A stretch of 64,000 bases of DNA, taken from positions 1 through 64,000 of the forward strand of contig JANWVR010000103.1 of NCBI GenBank assembly GCA_025056735.1, read 5' to 3'. The stretch is from Saprospiraceae bacterium. GTDB taxonomy: Bacteria > Bacteroidota > Bacteroidia > Chitinophagales > Saprospiraceae. The notes under the pieces are model-generated. The model ran no database searches, was not told where the DNA came from, and saw nothing but the letters and a program-made list of their open reading frames with translations. Positions 1-9,389 of the stretch are shown one piece after another; position 1 is the first letter of the stretch; the number at the start of each line of letters is the position of its first letter. A program made the position numbers and the translations under genes.

Positions 1-132
1 TTTTTGGAAAAACTCGAGCAAGCCGAGCAATTTCCTACGTGCTTCAAAAATGAAGACGGTCTATGGCTGGAGCTGCAGAAAAAACTGCGCGCCTGGATGA
101 AAGAGGAGCGGCAAGGCTTTGTATTGACGTAG
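1..132 (+). CDS. C-terminal fragment of an unidentified protein (runs off the left edge)
   Basis: Frame 1 is open from base 1 to TAG at 130-132: FLEKLEQAEQFPTCFKNEDGLWLELQKKLRAWMKEERQGFVLT*. Confidence 0.5.
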   Translation, partial: FLEKLEQAEQFPTCFKNEDGLWLELQKKLRAWMKEERQGFVLT

Positions 133-181
133 CAGAACCCGTACCACCGAACTCCCAGCAAGTACCAGGGTAGTACGGCAT

Positions 182-976
182 TCACACCGCCACGGGCGCT
201 TTAATAGCGGGCCAGGGGTCGTAGTTGAGCAGTTCGAAGTCTTCGTATTGGAAGGCGAACAGGTCGCGCACAGCCGGGTTCAGGCGCATTGCAGGCAGTG
301 GTCGCGGTTCACGCGAGAGCTGGAGGTTCACCTGCTCTAAGTGGTTGAGGTAGATGTGCACATCGCCAAAGGTGTGGATGAACTCGCCGGGCGCTAAGTC
401 GCACACCTGGGCCATCATGAGCGTGAGGAGGGCATAGGAAGCGATGTTGAACGGCACGCCCAGAAACACGTCGGCGCTGCGCTGGTACAGCTGGCACGAC
501 AGGCGCCCGTTGGCCACGTAAAACTGGAACAGGCAATGGCAGGGCGCGAGCGCCATGTTGGGCAGATCGGCCACGTTCCACGCCGAGACGACGATGCGCC
601 GGCTGTCGGGATTGGTTTTGAGCAGGTGTATGGCTTCGGCAATCTGGTCTATGGTGCGTCCGTCGGCGCCTTGCCAGGAGCGCCACTGTTTGCCATAGAC
701 GGGGCCCAGGTCGCCGTTGGCATCGGCCCATTCGTCCCAGATGGTAACGCCGTTTTCGTTGAGGTAGCGGATGTTGGTGTCGCCTTTGAGAAACCACAGC
801 AGTTCGTAGATGACGCTTTTGAGGTGCACTTTTTTGGTGGTTACCAAAGGGAAGCCTTTCTGGAGGTCGAAGCGCATTTGATAGCCGAACACGCTGAGGG
901 TGCCGGTTCCGGTGCGGTCGTCTTTTCGGACGCCGTTTTGCAGGATGTGTCGCAACAGATCGTGATAGGCCTGCAT
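182..976 (-). CDS. thyA: Thymidylate synthase
   Basis: 264 aa; [24 protein letters not shown]-type active site ([13 protein letters not shown]), [19 protein letters not shown]. Confidence 0.97.
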   Translation of the reverse strand: MQAYHDLLRHILQNGVRKDDRTGTGTLSVFGYQMRFDLQKGFPLVTTKKVHLKSVIYELLWFLKGDTNIRYLNENGVTIWDEWADANGDLGPVYGKQWRSWQGADGRTIDQIAEAIHLLKTNPDSRRIVVSAWNVADLPNMALAPCHCLFQFYVANGRLSCQLYQRSADVFLGVPFNIASYALLTLMMAQVCDLAPGEFIHTFGDVHIYLNHLEQVNLQLSREPRPLPAMRLNPAVRDLFAFQYEDFELLNYDPWPAIKAPVAV

Positions 977-982
977 GGTTAG

Positions 983-2941
983 TTATTTTTCCACGCGTTC
1001 CATGAGTCGCGCGGTGATGCGCAGGAAATCCATTTCGGTGATGATGCCCACGAGTTCTTTGCCTTTGACCACGGGCAGGCAGCCGATGCGGTGTTGTTGC
1101 ATGATTTTCATGGCCTCCATGATGGTGGTCTCTGGCGTGACGGTGATGGGTTTTTCCACCATAATTTCCTTGACGGTGGTCAGTTCGTTGTTTTTCAGCC
1201 GTCCGCTGCGGGCGAAGTAGCGCAGGAGCATGCGCGAAGAGACTAAGCCGACCAATTCGCCTTTGGAGTTTTCGACCGGCATATAGCGGATGCGGCGCCA
1301 GTTCATGATTTCAGCGACCAATTCGATGAGGTCGTCGCGCTGCACGGTGAACAGGTCGGTGGACATGAATTCTTCCACCTTCAATTTGGAGGGATGCCAG
1401 TCTATGAGGTCGTCGGCGGTGGTTTCCTTCCAGGTGTGCACGGGTTGGTTTTGTTGTTGATTTTTGATCATGGCTGCGGTGAGGCAAGATACGGCTTCGT
1501 CGTTGGTAACCTGGTGTTTGAGCGCGGTGTAGGAGCGCAAGGCCCAGCGGGCGCCGGTTTTGTGGGCTTTGGCGCGCGCTTCTATGATGCCCAGATATTT
1601 ATCAATGTCGCTTTTGTTGACTTTGCGGTGTTTGAGGCCTTCTTTGGCTAAGGGCAACAGTTCTTTCAGGATCAGTTCGGGCGCGTGTATTTTGCGGTCG
1701 CCAATCCAGTTGAAGGTGCTGTCAATGCCGAATTTGGCGGCTTTGATGAAGTTGTCGCGCACGTCGTCGAACGACAGTTCGCGTGTGATGTCGGGATAGT
1801 GCAGGCTCATGCCCACCATAGCGCCCAGCCAGAAGGCGGCATTAGCGGTGGCGTCCACCACGGTTGGCCCGGCGGGCATGACGCGGTTTTCGATGCGCAG
1901 GTGTGGCTTGCCGTTGGGCGAGATGCCGTAGCAAGGGCGGTTCCACCGATAGACGGTAGAGTTGTGTATTTGTAAGGCGCGCAGTTTGGGTACTTTGCCC
2001 TGGGCGATGGCGTTGAGCGAGTCCTCCTCTATGTTGCCCGCCAGCAGCACGCGGAAGCGACTGATGTCTTCCTTGTAAATTTCAGTGATGTCGCCCACCA
2101 GCCAGCCCGAGCCGAAGTTGACGCGCGGTAGGCGCTCGCGCATGTGGTCGGCGGTGGTGCGTGTGTCTAAGCTTTGTTGGAATAAAGCAATGCGCGTCTC
2201 GGCCCACAGGCGCCGGCCGAACACCAAGGGCGAATTGGCGGCGATGGCCACCGTAGGCCCTGCCAGCGTTTGCGCGATGTTGTACATCTTCACAAACTCT
2301 TTAGGCGCCACTTGCAGATGCACTTGAAAGCTCGTGTTGCAAGCCTCCAAAAGGGGGGACTCATGCTTCACCAACAGCTCATCTACGCCCTCAATGCGCA
2401 GCTCAAAGGCCGTCCCCAGCAGGTTCTTTTGAATGGCCGCCATGAGCGCGTAGTACCGATCCACTGGCGTCAGGTTATGCATCTCAAGATCGTGCTTGCG
2501 CAGCGTGGGCAGCACGCCACACAACACGATAGAAGCGTCAAACTCATTAAGCACCTCTTGAATGCGCGCCAGATAGCGCAGATTTTCAGCCTCCAACTGT
2601 TGCAAACAATCTCCGACAAATTCCTGAGGCGACAAGTTTGTCTCCAGATTGAACCGGGCTAACTCTGTAACGCACCAGGGCGCATCCGTCAATTTCGCCA
2701 GCACTTCCATGTTTATCGTGGCTGGCTTGTACGTCTTGTTGTGCACCAAACACATTTCTTGCTCCGCGCCGATGCGCACGATGTCGTCTTCAAACCAGCC
2801 GTTTTCCAGCATGTATTCGAAGGCCTGCACGTCGTCTAAGAGCCGACGCACAAAGAGCAGCATGTCCGTTTGATTCTCTAATATCGTTACCCGTTGAAAA
2901 CCCATGACTTTGTTCGTTTTTTGCAAAGGCAGAGGAAGCAT
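983..2941 (-). CDS. Glutamate-cysteine ligase (GCS2)-like protein with C-terminal CBS-domain pair
   Basis: 652 aa; GCS2-like core (GAEQEMCLV, RIENRVMPAGPTVVDATANAAFWLG) then two CBS motifs (EFMSTDLFTVQRDDLIELVAEIM; IMVEKPITVTPETTIMEAMKIMQQHRIGCLPVV). Confidence 0.85.
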   Translation of the reverse strand: MLPLPLQKTNKVMGFQRVTILENQTDMLLFVRRLLDDVQAFEYMLENGWFEDDIVRIGAEQEMCLVHNKTYKPATINMEVLAKLTDAPWCVTELARFNLETNLSPQEFVGDCLQQLEAENLRYLARIQEVLNEFDASIVLCGVLPTLRKHDLEMHNLTPVDRYYALMAAIQKNLLGTAFELRIEGVDELLVKHESPLLEACNTSFQVHLQVAPKEFVKMYNIAQTLAGPTVAIAANSPLVFGRRLWAETRIALFQQSLDTRTTADHMRERLPRVNFGSGWLVGDITEIYKEDISRFRVLLAGNIEEDSLNAIAQGKVPKLRALQIHNSTVYRWNRPCYGISPNGKPHLRIENRVMPAGPTVVDATANAAFWLGAMVGMSLHYPDITRELSFDDVRDNFIKAAKFGIDSTFNWIGDRKIHAPELILKELLPLAKEGLKHRKVNKSDIDKYLGIIEARAKAHKTGARWALRSYTALKHQVTNDEAVSCLTAAMIKNQQQNQPVHTWKETTADDLIDWHPSKLKVEEFMSTDLFTVQRDDLIELVAEIMNWRRIRYMPVENSKGELVGLVSSRMLLRYFARSGRLKNNELTTVKEIMVEKPITVTPETTIMEAMKIMQQHRIGCLPVVKGKELVGIITEMDFLRITARLMERVEK

Positions 2942-3248
2942 TTACCGATTAAGCCTTTTTCATCCGCAAACATCCGAAAAGTCAATCGGTATTCTAACCC
3001 ATTGATACCTACTTTTTTCATACTATAAGCGGCTCATTGCGGCTCAAATTGTAACTGCCGAGGCCACCGACGACCGCGCCGACGGAAATAAGGTTCTGCA
3101 CTTCTCTGCGGCTCTCTGCAGTTTTTCTATGAAAAATTCAAAAATCTTTACGGCCTTTCGCCGTCAGAAAAAAGTTCAGAAAGCACAGCGACCTTCCTGA
3201 AAAACGGCTTACTTATTATTTTATTAAAGGTCACAGATATCTAACTTT

Positions 3249-3451
3249 CTTTAACCGCCCGATCCATCGGATGTAGTAGGCAAAACACCTCCTTCTCTAT
3301 CTGTAACCTCTTGACAAACACCCCATCATGAATGAACATCTCATGCCGAGCGGAAAGATTTGTCGGGAGGATAGAGCGTCCAGCCAAAACGGCTTCTGAT
3401 AGAAAGCGGGTCGCCAACAAGGCACTCCATCTAAGCAGTACATAACATCAG
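3249..3451 (+). repeat. Diverged or partial copy (A) of the dispersed MITE-like element
   Basis: TAACCGCCCGATCCATCGG (3252), TAACCTCTTGACAAACACCCCATCATGAATGA (3304), ATGCCGAGCGGAAAGATTTGTCGGGAGGATAGAGCGTC (3343) and CATAACATCAG (3441-3451) match copy B at nearly identical spacing (52, 91 and 191 nt versus 52, 90 and 190). Left end not recognisable. Confidence 0.7.
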
Positions 3452-3999
3452 TTATTGCGAATAAACGCTTCGTGTCAGTAGATGAAACCCTGGAGCAGTC
3501 TGAACACTCTTTGCTATGAGTCCAAAACGCTAATTTACAAAATTTTACGAAAAAAATTACACGCACAGAAAAGCAAAGCAAGGCATAAAGACCACCCGTT
3601 CTCGCCACATTTTTTCAAAAAAAACTGTTCGATACGCATACCTATGTTTTGAGAGCGCGTATCTTTGCAGCGTATTTCCAAAACAAGAGGGCTGACGAAG
3701 CAATAAACAGCAGGTGTTTTGTTTGTTCCCTTCTTTTGAAAAGTAAGACATACTTAAACGCAGCTGTGTGCCGTTTTTGGGAAGCGTGTATGGGGACGAT
3801 GCTATCTGCCTGTAAGTGTGTCCTGATGTGGGCAGAGGTCGTTACTAACGATTGCTGCTTCGGCAGCAAAAGAGTGCTGTTTTGCCCTCTGCTAAAAGAA
3901 TGGATCAGAGTATTTCCAGCAAATATCCAATAAGCATCCAGCGCGCCAAGAAAGTAGACAGGCGCCTGGCCATTTTCGACAGCGTAAACATATACAGCA

Positions 4000-5112
4000 A
4001 TGGATATCATTAAGTCGCTAAAAAAACTGTTCCGACCGCCAAGACAAGAGGCGAAGGCCCCCGCGACTCCAAAACAAGAATCGCAACCGTCAAACCTTTC
4101 ATCAGAAGATGCTTCATCTATTTTCACCAATCATTCTGAACGCATGAAAAGCATAGATAACTTGCGCTACCCCATTGGCAAGTTTGAGTACGGAAAGACC
4201 TACTCGCTCGCGCAAACGCGCGAAAACATTCAAATCATCGAACGCTTGCCTACGGAGCTGCGAAAAGTCCTTCGCAAGATTGGCCGAAGTCACTTCGATG
4301 TATCCTATCGCCCAGGCGGATGGACTGTTCGACAGGTGGTGCATCATTTAGCGGACTCGCACATGAATGCCTTTTTGCGCTTGAAAATGGCGCTCACAGA
4401 GCCAACGCCGGTAATTAAGCCCTATGAACAAGATTTGTGGGCTCAAACAGCCGATGTTTTGGAGGTGCCTGTCAAAGTCTCTTTGCGGCTATTGACTGCC
4501 TTGCATCGGCGTGCGGTAACTTTGTTGGAGTCCTTGACAGAGGAGGACTTAGAGAAAGGCTATTTTCATCCCGAACGCAATGCCGTTATTTTCTTGCCAG
4601 AGGCTATTGCTTCCTATGCCTGGCATTGCAAGCATCATTTGGCGCATCTGAACATAGTAGCGCAGCGCGTTGCAGAGCAAAAAGCAGAGAAACATCAGAC
4701 AACATCTATCCAACCCAGTTCAACTACTCAAAAAACAACCGGAGCAAAAACAAAAGTGAAACGCGGAGAAAATTTAACTATGAATGTTGCGGCCCCGAAG
4801 ATGAGCCGCAGGGAGGCATTGGCAAAGGCCCGAGCTGCCCGCGCCGCAAAACGCGCCGAACAGGGCCTCACCACCGCCACCGCTAAAGCTGAAAAAACGG
4901 CAACAGCCGCTGAAAAACCCAAATTGAGCCGCGCCGAAGCCTTATCTATCGCTCGAGCCGCCCGAGCCGCAAAACGCGCCGAACAAGGCCTTGCGCCTGC
5001 TGCACCCACAACTCAAAAGTCGGCTAAAGCTGAAGGAGGTACAAAGATGAGCCGCGCTGAAGCCTTAGCAAAGGCTCGTGCTGCTCGCGCAGCCAAGCGC
5101 AACGAGAAATAG
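4000..5112 (+). CDS. DinB/YfiT-like putative metal-dependent hydrolase with Ala/Lys/Arg-rich repetitive C-terminal tail
   Basis: 370 aa; LRYPIGKFEYGKTYS...SYRPGGWTVRQVVHHLADSHMNAFLRLKMALTE...WHCKHHLAHL; tail with three repeats of (M/L)SRxEALxxARAARAAKRxEQG. An alternative start lies at 4144 (MKSIDNLRYPIG). Confidence 0.8.
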   Translation: MDIIKSLKKLFRPPRQEAKAPATPKQESQPSNLSSEDASSIFTNHSERMKSIDNLRYPIGKFEYGKTYSLAQTRENIQIIERLPTELRKVLRKIGRSHFDVSYRPGGWTVRQVVHHLADSHMNAFLRLKMALTEPTPVIKPYEQDLWAQTADVLEVPVKVSLRLLTALHRRAVTLLESLTEEDLEKGYFHPERNAVIFLPEAIASYAWHCKHHLAHLNIVAQRVAEQKAEKHQTTSIQPSSTTQKTTGAKTKVKRGENLTMNVAAPKMSRREALAKARAARAAKRAEQGLTTATAKAEKTATAAEKPKLSRAEALSIARAARAAKRAEQGLAPAAPTTQKSAKAEGGTKMSRAEALAKARAARAAKRNEK

Positions 5113-5140
5113 ACTGACAGCTCGCGAAGTGCGATAGTAA

Positions 5141-5184
5141 AAGCGCCACCTTTGCCTGTAGATGCAAGGTGGCGCTTATTTTTC
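5141..5184 (+). terminator. Rho-independent terminator
   Basis: AAGCGCCACCTT (5141-5152) / AAGGTGGCGCTT (5166-5177) followed by ATTTTTC. Confidence 0.85.
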
Positions 5185-5411
5185 TTTGTGCTTGAAGTAC
5201 GCTGTTTTGCGGCGCGGAAAACACCGACTGGGCCGTTCAGACCTTCCGCACTCTGCCGCCTCTTCTTACTATTGAGAAAATGCCGCTTGCAAGTGCTTGG
5301 TGTGTTCCAAACCGCATTGTAATAACTGCTCTGACCGACATAAATATCTCGCCGGGTGTAACGAAATTATGCCTATCGCGTTTTAATAACTGCTATACGA
5401 CAGCGCCAGAC

Positions 5412-6047
5412 ATGCACGCTCGACCCTTCTTCACCGCCATCCTGATGCTTGGCTGCCTGTCCATGGGCAAGGCCCAGTGGATAGCGGAAGACCCCTGGCA
5501 AGAGGCCGCACAGGCAGCGCCCAAAGGCGCCTGGGCAACCCTGGAGGTTGTCAATGGGGACTCCACTTTCCTCATGGCGTTGCCGGTGGTGCGAATATCG
5601 GCACGGCGCATCTTTAAAAGCGAGGAAGAGCGACGCCAGCATTTTCTCTACACTCGAGCCGCGCGCAAGGTGTACCCATACGCCCTGAAAGCCATCCATC
5701 TGTACGAAGAGGTGCAGGCCGAAACTCAGGACATGAACAAACGCCAGCGCCGTCGCTATTACCGGCGCGAGAAGCGCGACTTAGAAAAGGACTACGAACA
5801 ACAACTCAAAAGCCTCACCGTCACCGAGGGAAAAGTGCTGGTCAAAATGATCGAGAAGGAACTCCGTAAGCCCTTCTATGAAATCATCAAAGAAACCCGC
5901 GGTGGTCTGACGGCGGCGTACTGGCACAACTTGGGCAAAATGTGGGGCTACGACCTGAAGACCCCTTACATCCCAGGCGCAGACCCTTTGCTCGACGAAG
6001 TGCTGCTCGATTACGATTTCGGCAAAACGGACTGGTGGTGGCACTGA
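5412..6047 (+). CDS. DUF4294 domain-containing protein
   Basis: ORF 5280-6047; signal-peptide-like start at internal Met 45 (MHARPFFTAILMLGCLSMGKAQW); RKVYPYALKA...NKRQRRRYYRREKRDLEKDYEQQLKSLTVTEGKVLVKMIEKE. Confidence 0.8.
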   Translation: MHARPFFTAILMLGCLSMGKAQWIAEDPWQEAAQAAPKGAWATLEVVNGDSTFLMALPVVRISARRIFKSEEERRQHFLYTRAARKVYPYALKAIHLYEEVQAETQDMNKRQRRRYYRREKRDLEKDYEQQLKSLTVTEGKVLVKMIEKELRKPFYEIIKETRGGLTAAYWHNLGKMWGYDLKTPYIPGADPLLDEVLLDYDFGKTDWWWH

Positions 6048-6050
6048 TGC

Positions 6051-9000
6051 TTAAGGCGCCCCAATTACCGCCACCTCTAACTGGCGCACCAATTGGTTGA
6101 GCGCAGGCAGGTCTGCCTCACAAATGCGTTTCCAACGCCCTAACTCGGCGTTGATTTGCTCAAACAGCATATCCCGAACCTGTATGGCCTGCGTCGTTGG
6201 CGGAAAGTCGCCTGTGGCGGCCACTTCCATGACGTTGCCCAACTTGTCGTTGAGCCGGACGGGGAAATTGAGCGGGTCCTGCGATGAGCGGTTTTTGGTC
6301 TGGTAAAGCGCCTCCTCGATTTCCGTCATAGCCGTTTGCACCGCCTTCATCTTTTCGCCCAGCGGCTGAAGGCGCTCCTCATTGGGCAGGCGGCTTTCTA
6401 AACCTTTTATCTGGCTGCGGACGCTTCGGATTTGCTCGATGGCAGTGTGTATTTCCGATAGTTTGTCGGCGCACCCCTTGACGAACTCAAATTGAGCGGC
6501 GTAGTCTTCAGGCCGCGCTGAGGCGCGCGGGTCGGGCAAAACAGCAAAGCGCTCTTCGGCCGATTGACCATTCCACACCAAACGCACGCGGTATTCTCCT
6601 GGCGGCACCTTAGGGCCGTTGAGGCGGGTAGACCACAGCACCAGACCGTCGAATTTCCGGATGTCGGGATAGCGCAGGTTCCATACAAACCGATTACCGC
6701 CCGCTTTCAGGTCGCTCAACTTATCGGTTTTATCGTGGTAAGAGGCAAAGCGCCGGATCAGATTGCCCTGTGCGTCCAGAAATTCTAAGGCAATAGAATC
6801 CTTTTCCGAGGGCTTGTTTTTCAAATAGAAGTGTGTCATGACGCCGCCGGGGTGGTTTGTGCCCGCGGTTTTGAGGTTGCGCGCCTGGCGTCCTTCCATG
6901 CGGTAGGAGGGCATGGGCTGATACAGGTGAAAGTCCTTTTGCCCGATGTTTTCTTGCACTTGATGCAGTACCGTCAAGTCGTCTATGATCCACAGGCTGC
7001 GGCCCTGGGTGGCGGCAATGAGGTTGTCGTTTTTGAGGGCTAAGTCGGTAATAGGCACAATGGGCAGGTTGAGCTGGAAGCGCTGCCAGTTAGCGCCGTC
7101 GTCGAAGCTGATGTACATGCCCTGCTCTGTGCCGCAATAGAGGAGGCCTCGGCGCTTCGGGTCGGCGCGCACGACGCGCGTAAAGTGCTCAGCGGCAATG
7201 CCGTTAGTGATTTTACGCCAGGTTTTGCCGTAATCGGCGGTGTGGAACAGATAGGGGCTGTAGTCGCCCATTTTATAGGAAGTAGCGGCTATGTAGAGGC
7301 CGCCTTTGCGGAATGGGTCGGGTTCGACGCAGTTGATCATACACCATTTGGGTAGTTGGGGCGGCGTAACGTTTGTCCAGTTGGCGCCGCCGTCGCGGCT
7401 GACGTGGACAAGGCCGTCATCGGTGCCTACCCATAGGAGGCCAGGTTCATAAGGCGACTCGCAGGCAGCGAAGATGGTGCAGTAATACTCGACGCCGGTG
7501 TTGTCTTGCGTGATGGGCCCTCCGGAGGATTTTTGGCGTTCGCGGTCGTTGGTGGTCAGGTCAGGGCTAATGGTTGTCCAACTGTGTCCTTCGTCGGTGC
7601 TCACGTGCAGGTGATTGGAGGCAGCATACAGTTTTCGCGGGTCGTGGGGCGAGAAGAAAAGTGGAAAATTCCACTGAAAGCGATAGCGTGCGTCCTCGGC
7701 CCCATGGCCCATGTTGTCTTCAGGCCAGACGTTGATGGTGCGGACGGTTTTGTGGCGGTGATCTACGCGCGTCAGGTAGCCGTGGTACGAGCCGCCGTAG
7801 ACGATGTCGTCGTTGGTAGGGTCCACAGCGATATGGCCCGACTCACCGCCAGCGGTGGGTTCCCAGTCGCGCTCCTCAATGCTGGCGCCTTCGGTGCGGT
7901 GCCGGATGCGAAGGGTGCTGTTGTCCTGCTGGGCTACATAAATGCGATATGGGAAGGCGTTGTCGGTGGTTACGCGGTAGAACTGAGCGGTGGGCTGATT
8001 GTGATAGGTGCTCCAGGTTTCGCCGCCGTCGTAGGTGATCTGGGCGCCACCGTCGTCGGCGATGATCATGCGCCGGGGGTCTTCAGGGGCTATCCACAGG
8101 TCGTGGTGGTCGCCGTGCGGAGCCGATTTGGCCGTGAAGGTTTTGCCGCCGTCCTTGGAGATGTGGTATTGCACGTTGACCACATAGACTTTGTCGGGAT
8201 CGTAGGTATCGGCGTAGATGCGCGTATAGTACCAGGCTCGTTGGCGCAGGTTGCGGTCGTCGTTGAGTTTTGTCCAGGTTTTACCCGCGTCGTCGGAGCG
8301 GAAGACGCCGCCGTTTTGGGCTTCTAAGATGGCCCATACACGCTGAGGGTTAACGGGCGAGACAGTGACGCCAATGATGCCGATGGTGTCCTTTTGGGGT
8401 AGGCCGGGGTTGCGTGTCAGTTCCGTCCAGGTATCGCCGCCGTCGGTGCTTTTCCATAAGGCCGAGCCTTCGCCCCCGCTGCTGAGGCTGTAGGGGGTGC
8501 GGCGCACGCGCCAGGTGCTAGCATATAGGATGCGCGGGTTGGTGGGGTCGAAGCACAGGTCCACGGCGCCGGCGTTTTCGTTGGCGAAGAGGATGCGCTC
8601 CCACGTGCGCCCGCCGTCCTTAGAGCGATAAACGCCGCGCTCAGGCGTCGGCTTGAACAGGTCGCCCAACACGGCGGCATACACGAGGTCTGGGTTTTGC
8701 GGATGCACCCGTATGCGCGGAATATGGCGGCTGTTGGGCAGGCCCACGTACGTCCAGCTCTGGCCCGCGTCCACGCTCTTCCACACGCCCGTGCCGGCGC
8801 TAACGTTGCCGCGCACCGTTTTTTCGCCGCCACCTACGTACAGAACATTAGGGTCGGAAGGCGCCACCTCTACCGCTCCAATAGAGCCGCCAAAATAGCC
8901 GTCCGAAATGTTTTCCCACGTGCGGCCCCCGTCCGTGGTGCGCCAAACGCCGCCTCCCGTAGCGCCAAAATAAAACAAATTGGGCCGGCCGGCAACGCCC

Positions 9001-9167
9001 ACCACAGCCGCCGACCGACCGCCCCGAAATGGGCCGATACAGCGCCACTCGAGGGCATTGTACAAAGGTTCACCTATCCGCGGCGTCGCCGCAGGTGGGG
9101 TCTTCTGGGCAAAGGCAGGCGCAATGGCCGTCAAAGCAAACAGCAAGTAGCCAATTATCCAACGCAT
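6051..9167 (-). CDS. Secreted sortilin/VPS10-type BNR-repeat beta-propeller protein
   Basis: 1038 aa; N-terminal signal peptide; many S/T-x-D-G-G-x-T-W repeats (TTDGGRTWENIS, SVDAGQSWTYV, SKDGGRTWERI). Confidence 0.85.
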   Translation of the reverse strand: MRWIIGYLLFALTAIAPAFAQKTPPAATPRIGEPLYNALEWRCIGPFRGGRSAAVVGVAGRPNLFYFGATGGGVWRTTDGGRTWENISDGYFGGSIGAVEVAPSDPNVLYVGGGEKTVRGNVSAGTGVWKSVDAGQSWTYVGLPNSRHIPRIRVHPQNPDLVYAAVLGDLFKPTPERGVYRSKDGGRTWERILFANENAGAVDLCFDPTNPRILYASTWRVRRTPYSLSSGGEGSALWKSTDGGDTWTELTRNPGLPQKDTIGIIGVTVSPVNPQRVWAILEAQNGGVFRSDDAGKTWTKLNDDRNLRQRAWYYTRIYADTYDPDKVYVVNVQYHISKDGGKTFTAKSAPHGDHHDLWIAPEDPRRMIIADDGGAQITYDGGETWSTYHNQPTAQFYRVTTDNAFPYRIYVAQQDNSTLRIRHRTEGASIEERDWEPTAGGESGHIAVDPTNDDIVYGGSYHGYLTRVDHRHKTVRTINVWPEDNMGHGAEDARYRFQWNFPLFFSPHDPRKLYAASNHLHVSTDEGHSWTTISPDLTTNDRERQKSSGGPITQDNTGVEYYCTIFAACESPYEPGLLWVGTDDGLVHVSRDGGANWTNVTPPQLPKWCMINCVEPDPFRKGGLYIAATSYKMGDYSPYLFHTADYGKTWRKITNGIAAEHFTRVVRADPKRRGLLYCGTEQGMYISFDDGANWQRFQLNLPIVPITDLALKNDNLIAATQGRSLWIIDDLTVLHQVQENIGQKDFHLYQPMPSYRMEGRQARNLKTAGTNHPGGVMTHFYLKNKPSEKDSIALEFLDAQGNLIRRFASYHDKTDKLSDLKAGGNRFVWNLRYPDIRKFDGLVLWSTRLNGPKVPPGEYRVRLVWNGQSAEERFAVLPDPRASARPEDYAAQFEFVKGCADKLSEIHTAIEQIRSVRSQIKGLESRLPNEERLQPLGEKMKAVQTAMTEIEEALYQTKNRSSQDPLNFPVRLNDKLGNVMEVAATGDFPPTTQAIQVRDMLFEQINAELGRWKRICEADLPALNQLVRQLEVAVIGAP

Positions 9168-9389
9168 GGTCTATATGTTTTTTTATCAAAAAAATGAGGC
9201 GCAAGGCTACGAAAAACCGCTCAAACGGCGCGCTGGCAAGGCGCCAACACGGCTTTCGCGAGGCTCCCTCCGCCAACCCCTATTCTTTGGGTTCTGCCCT
9301 GCCCTCAACTTCTGTTTCTGACAAAACCCTGACAATCGCCGCTCGCAAACAGCGTAACCTTGCGGGCTTAAACACAAAAGCACGTAACT

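Noticed and set aside
3642-4130. 162-aa - strand ORF in the intergenic gap
   Set aside because: Overlaps the start of the DinB-like gene antisense and has no recognisable features.
7506-8327. 273-aa + strand ORF antisense to the BNR-repeat protein
   Set aside because: The opposite strand has a strong family match; low-complexity V/G/A composition.
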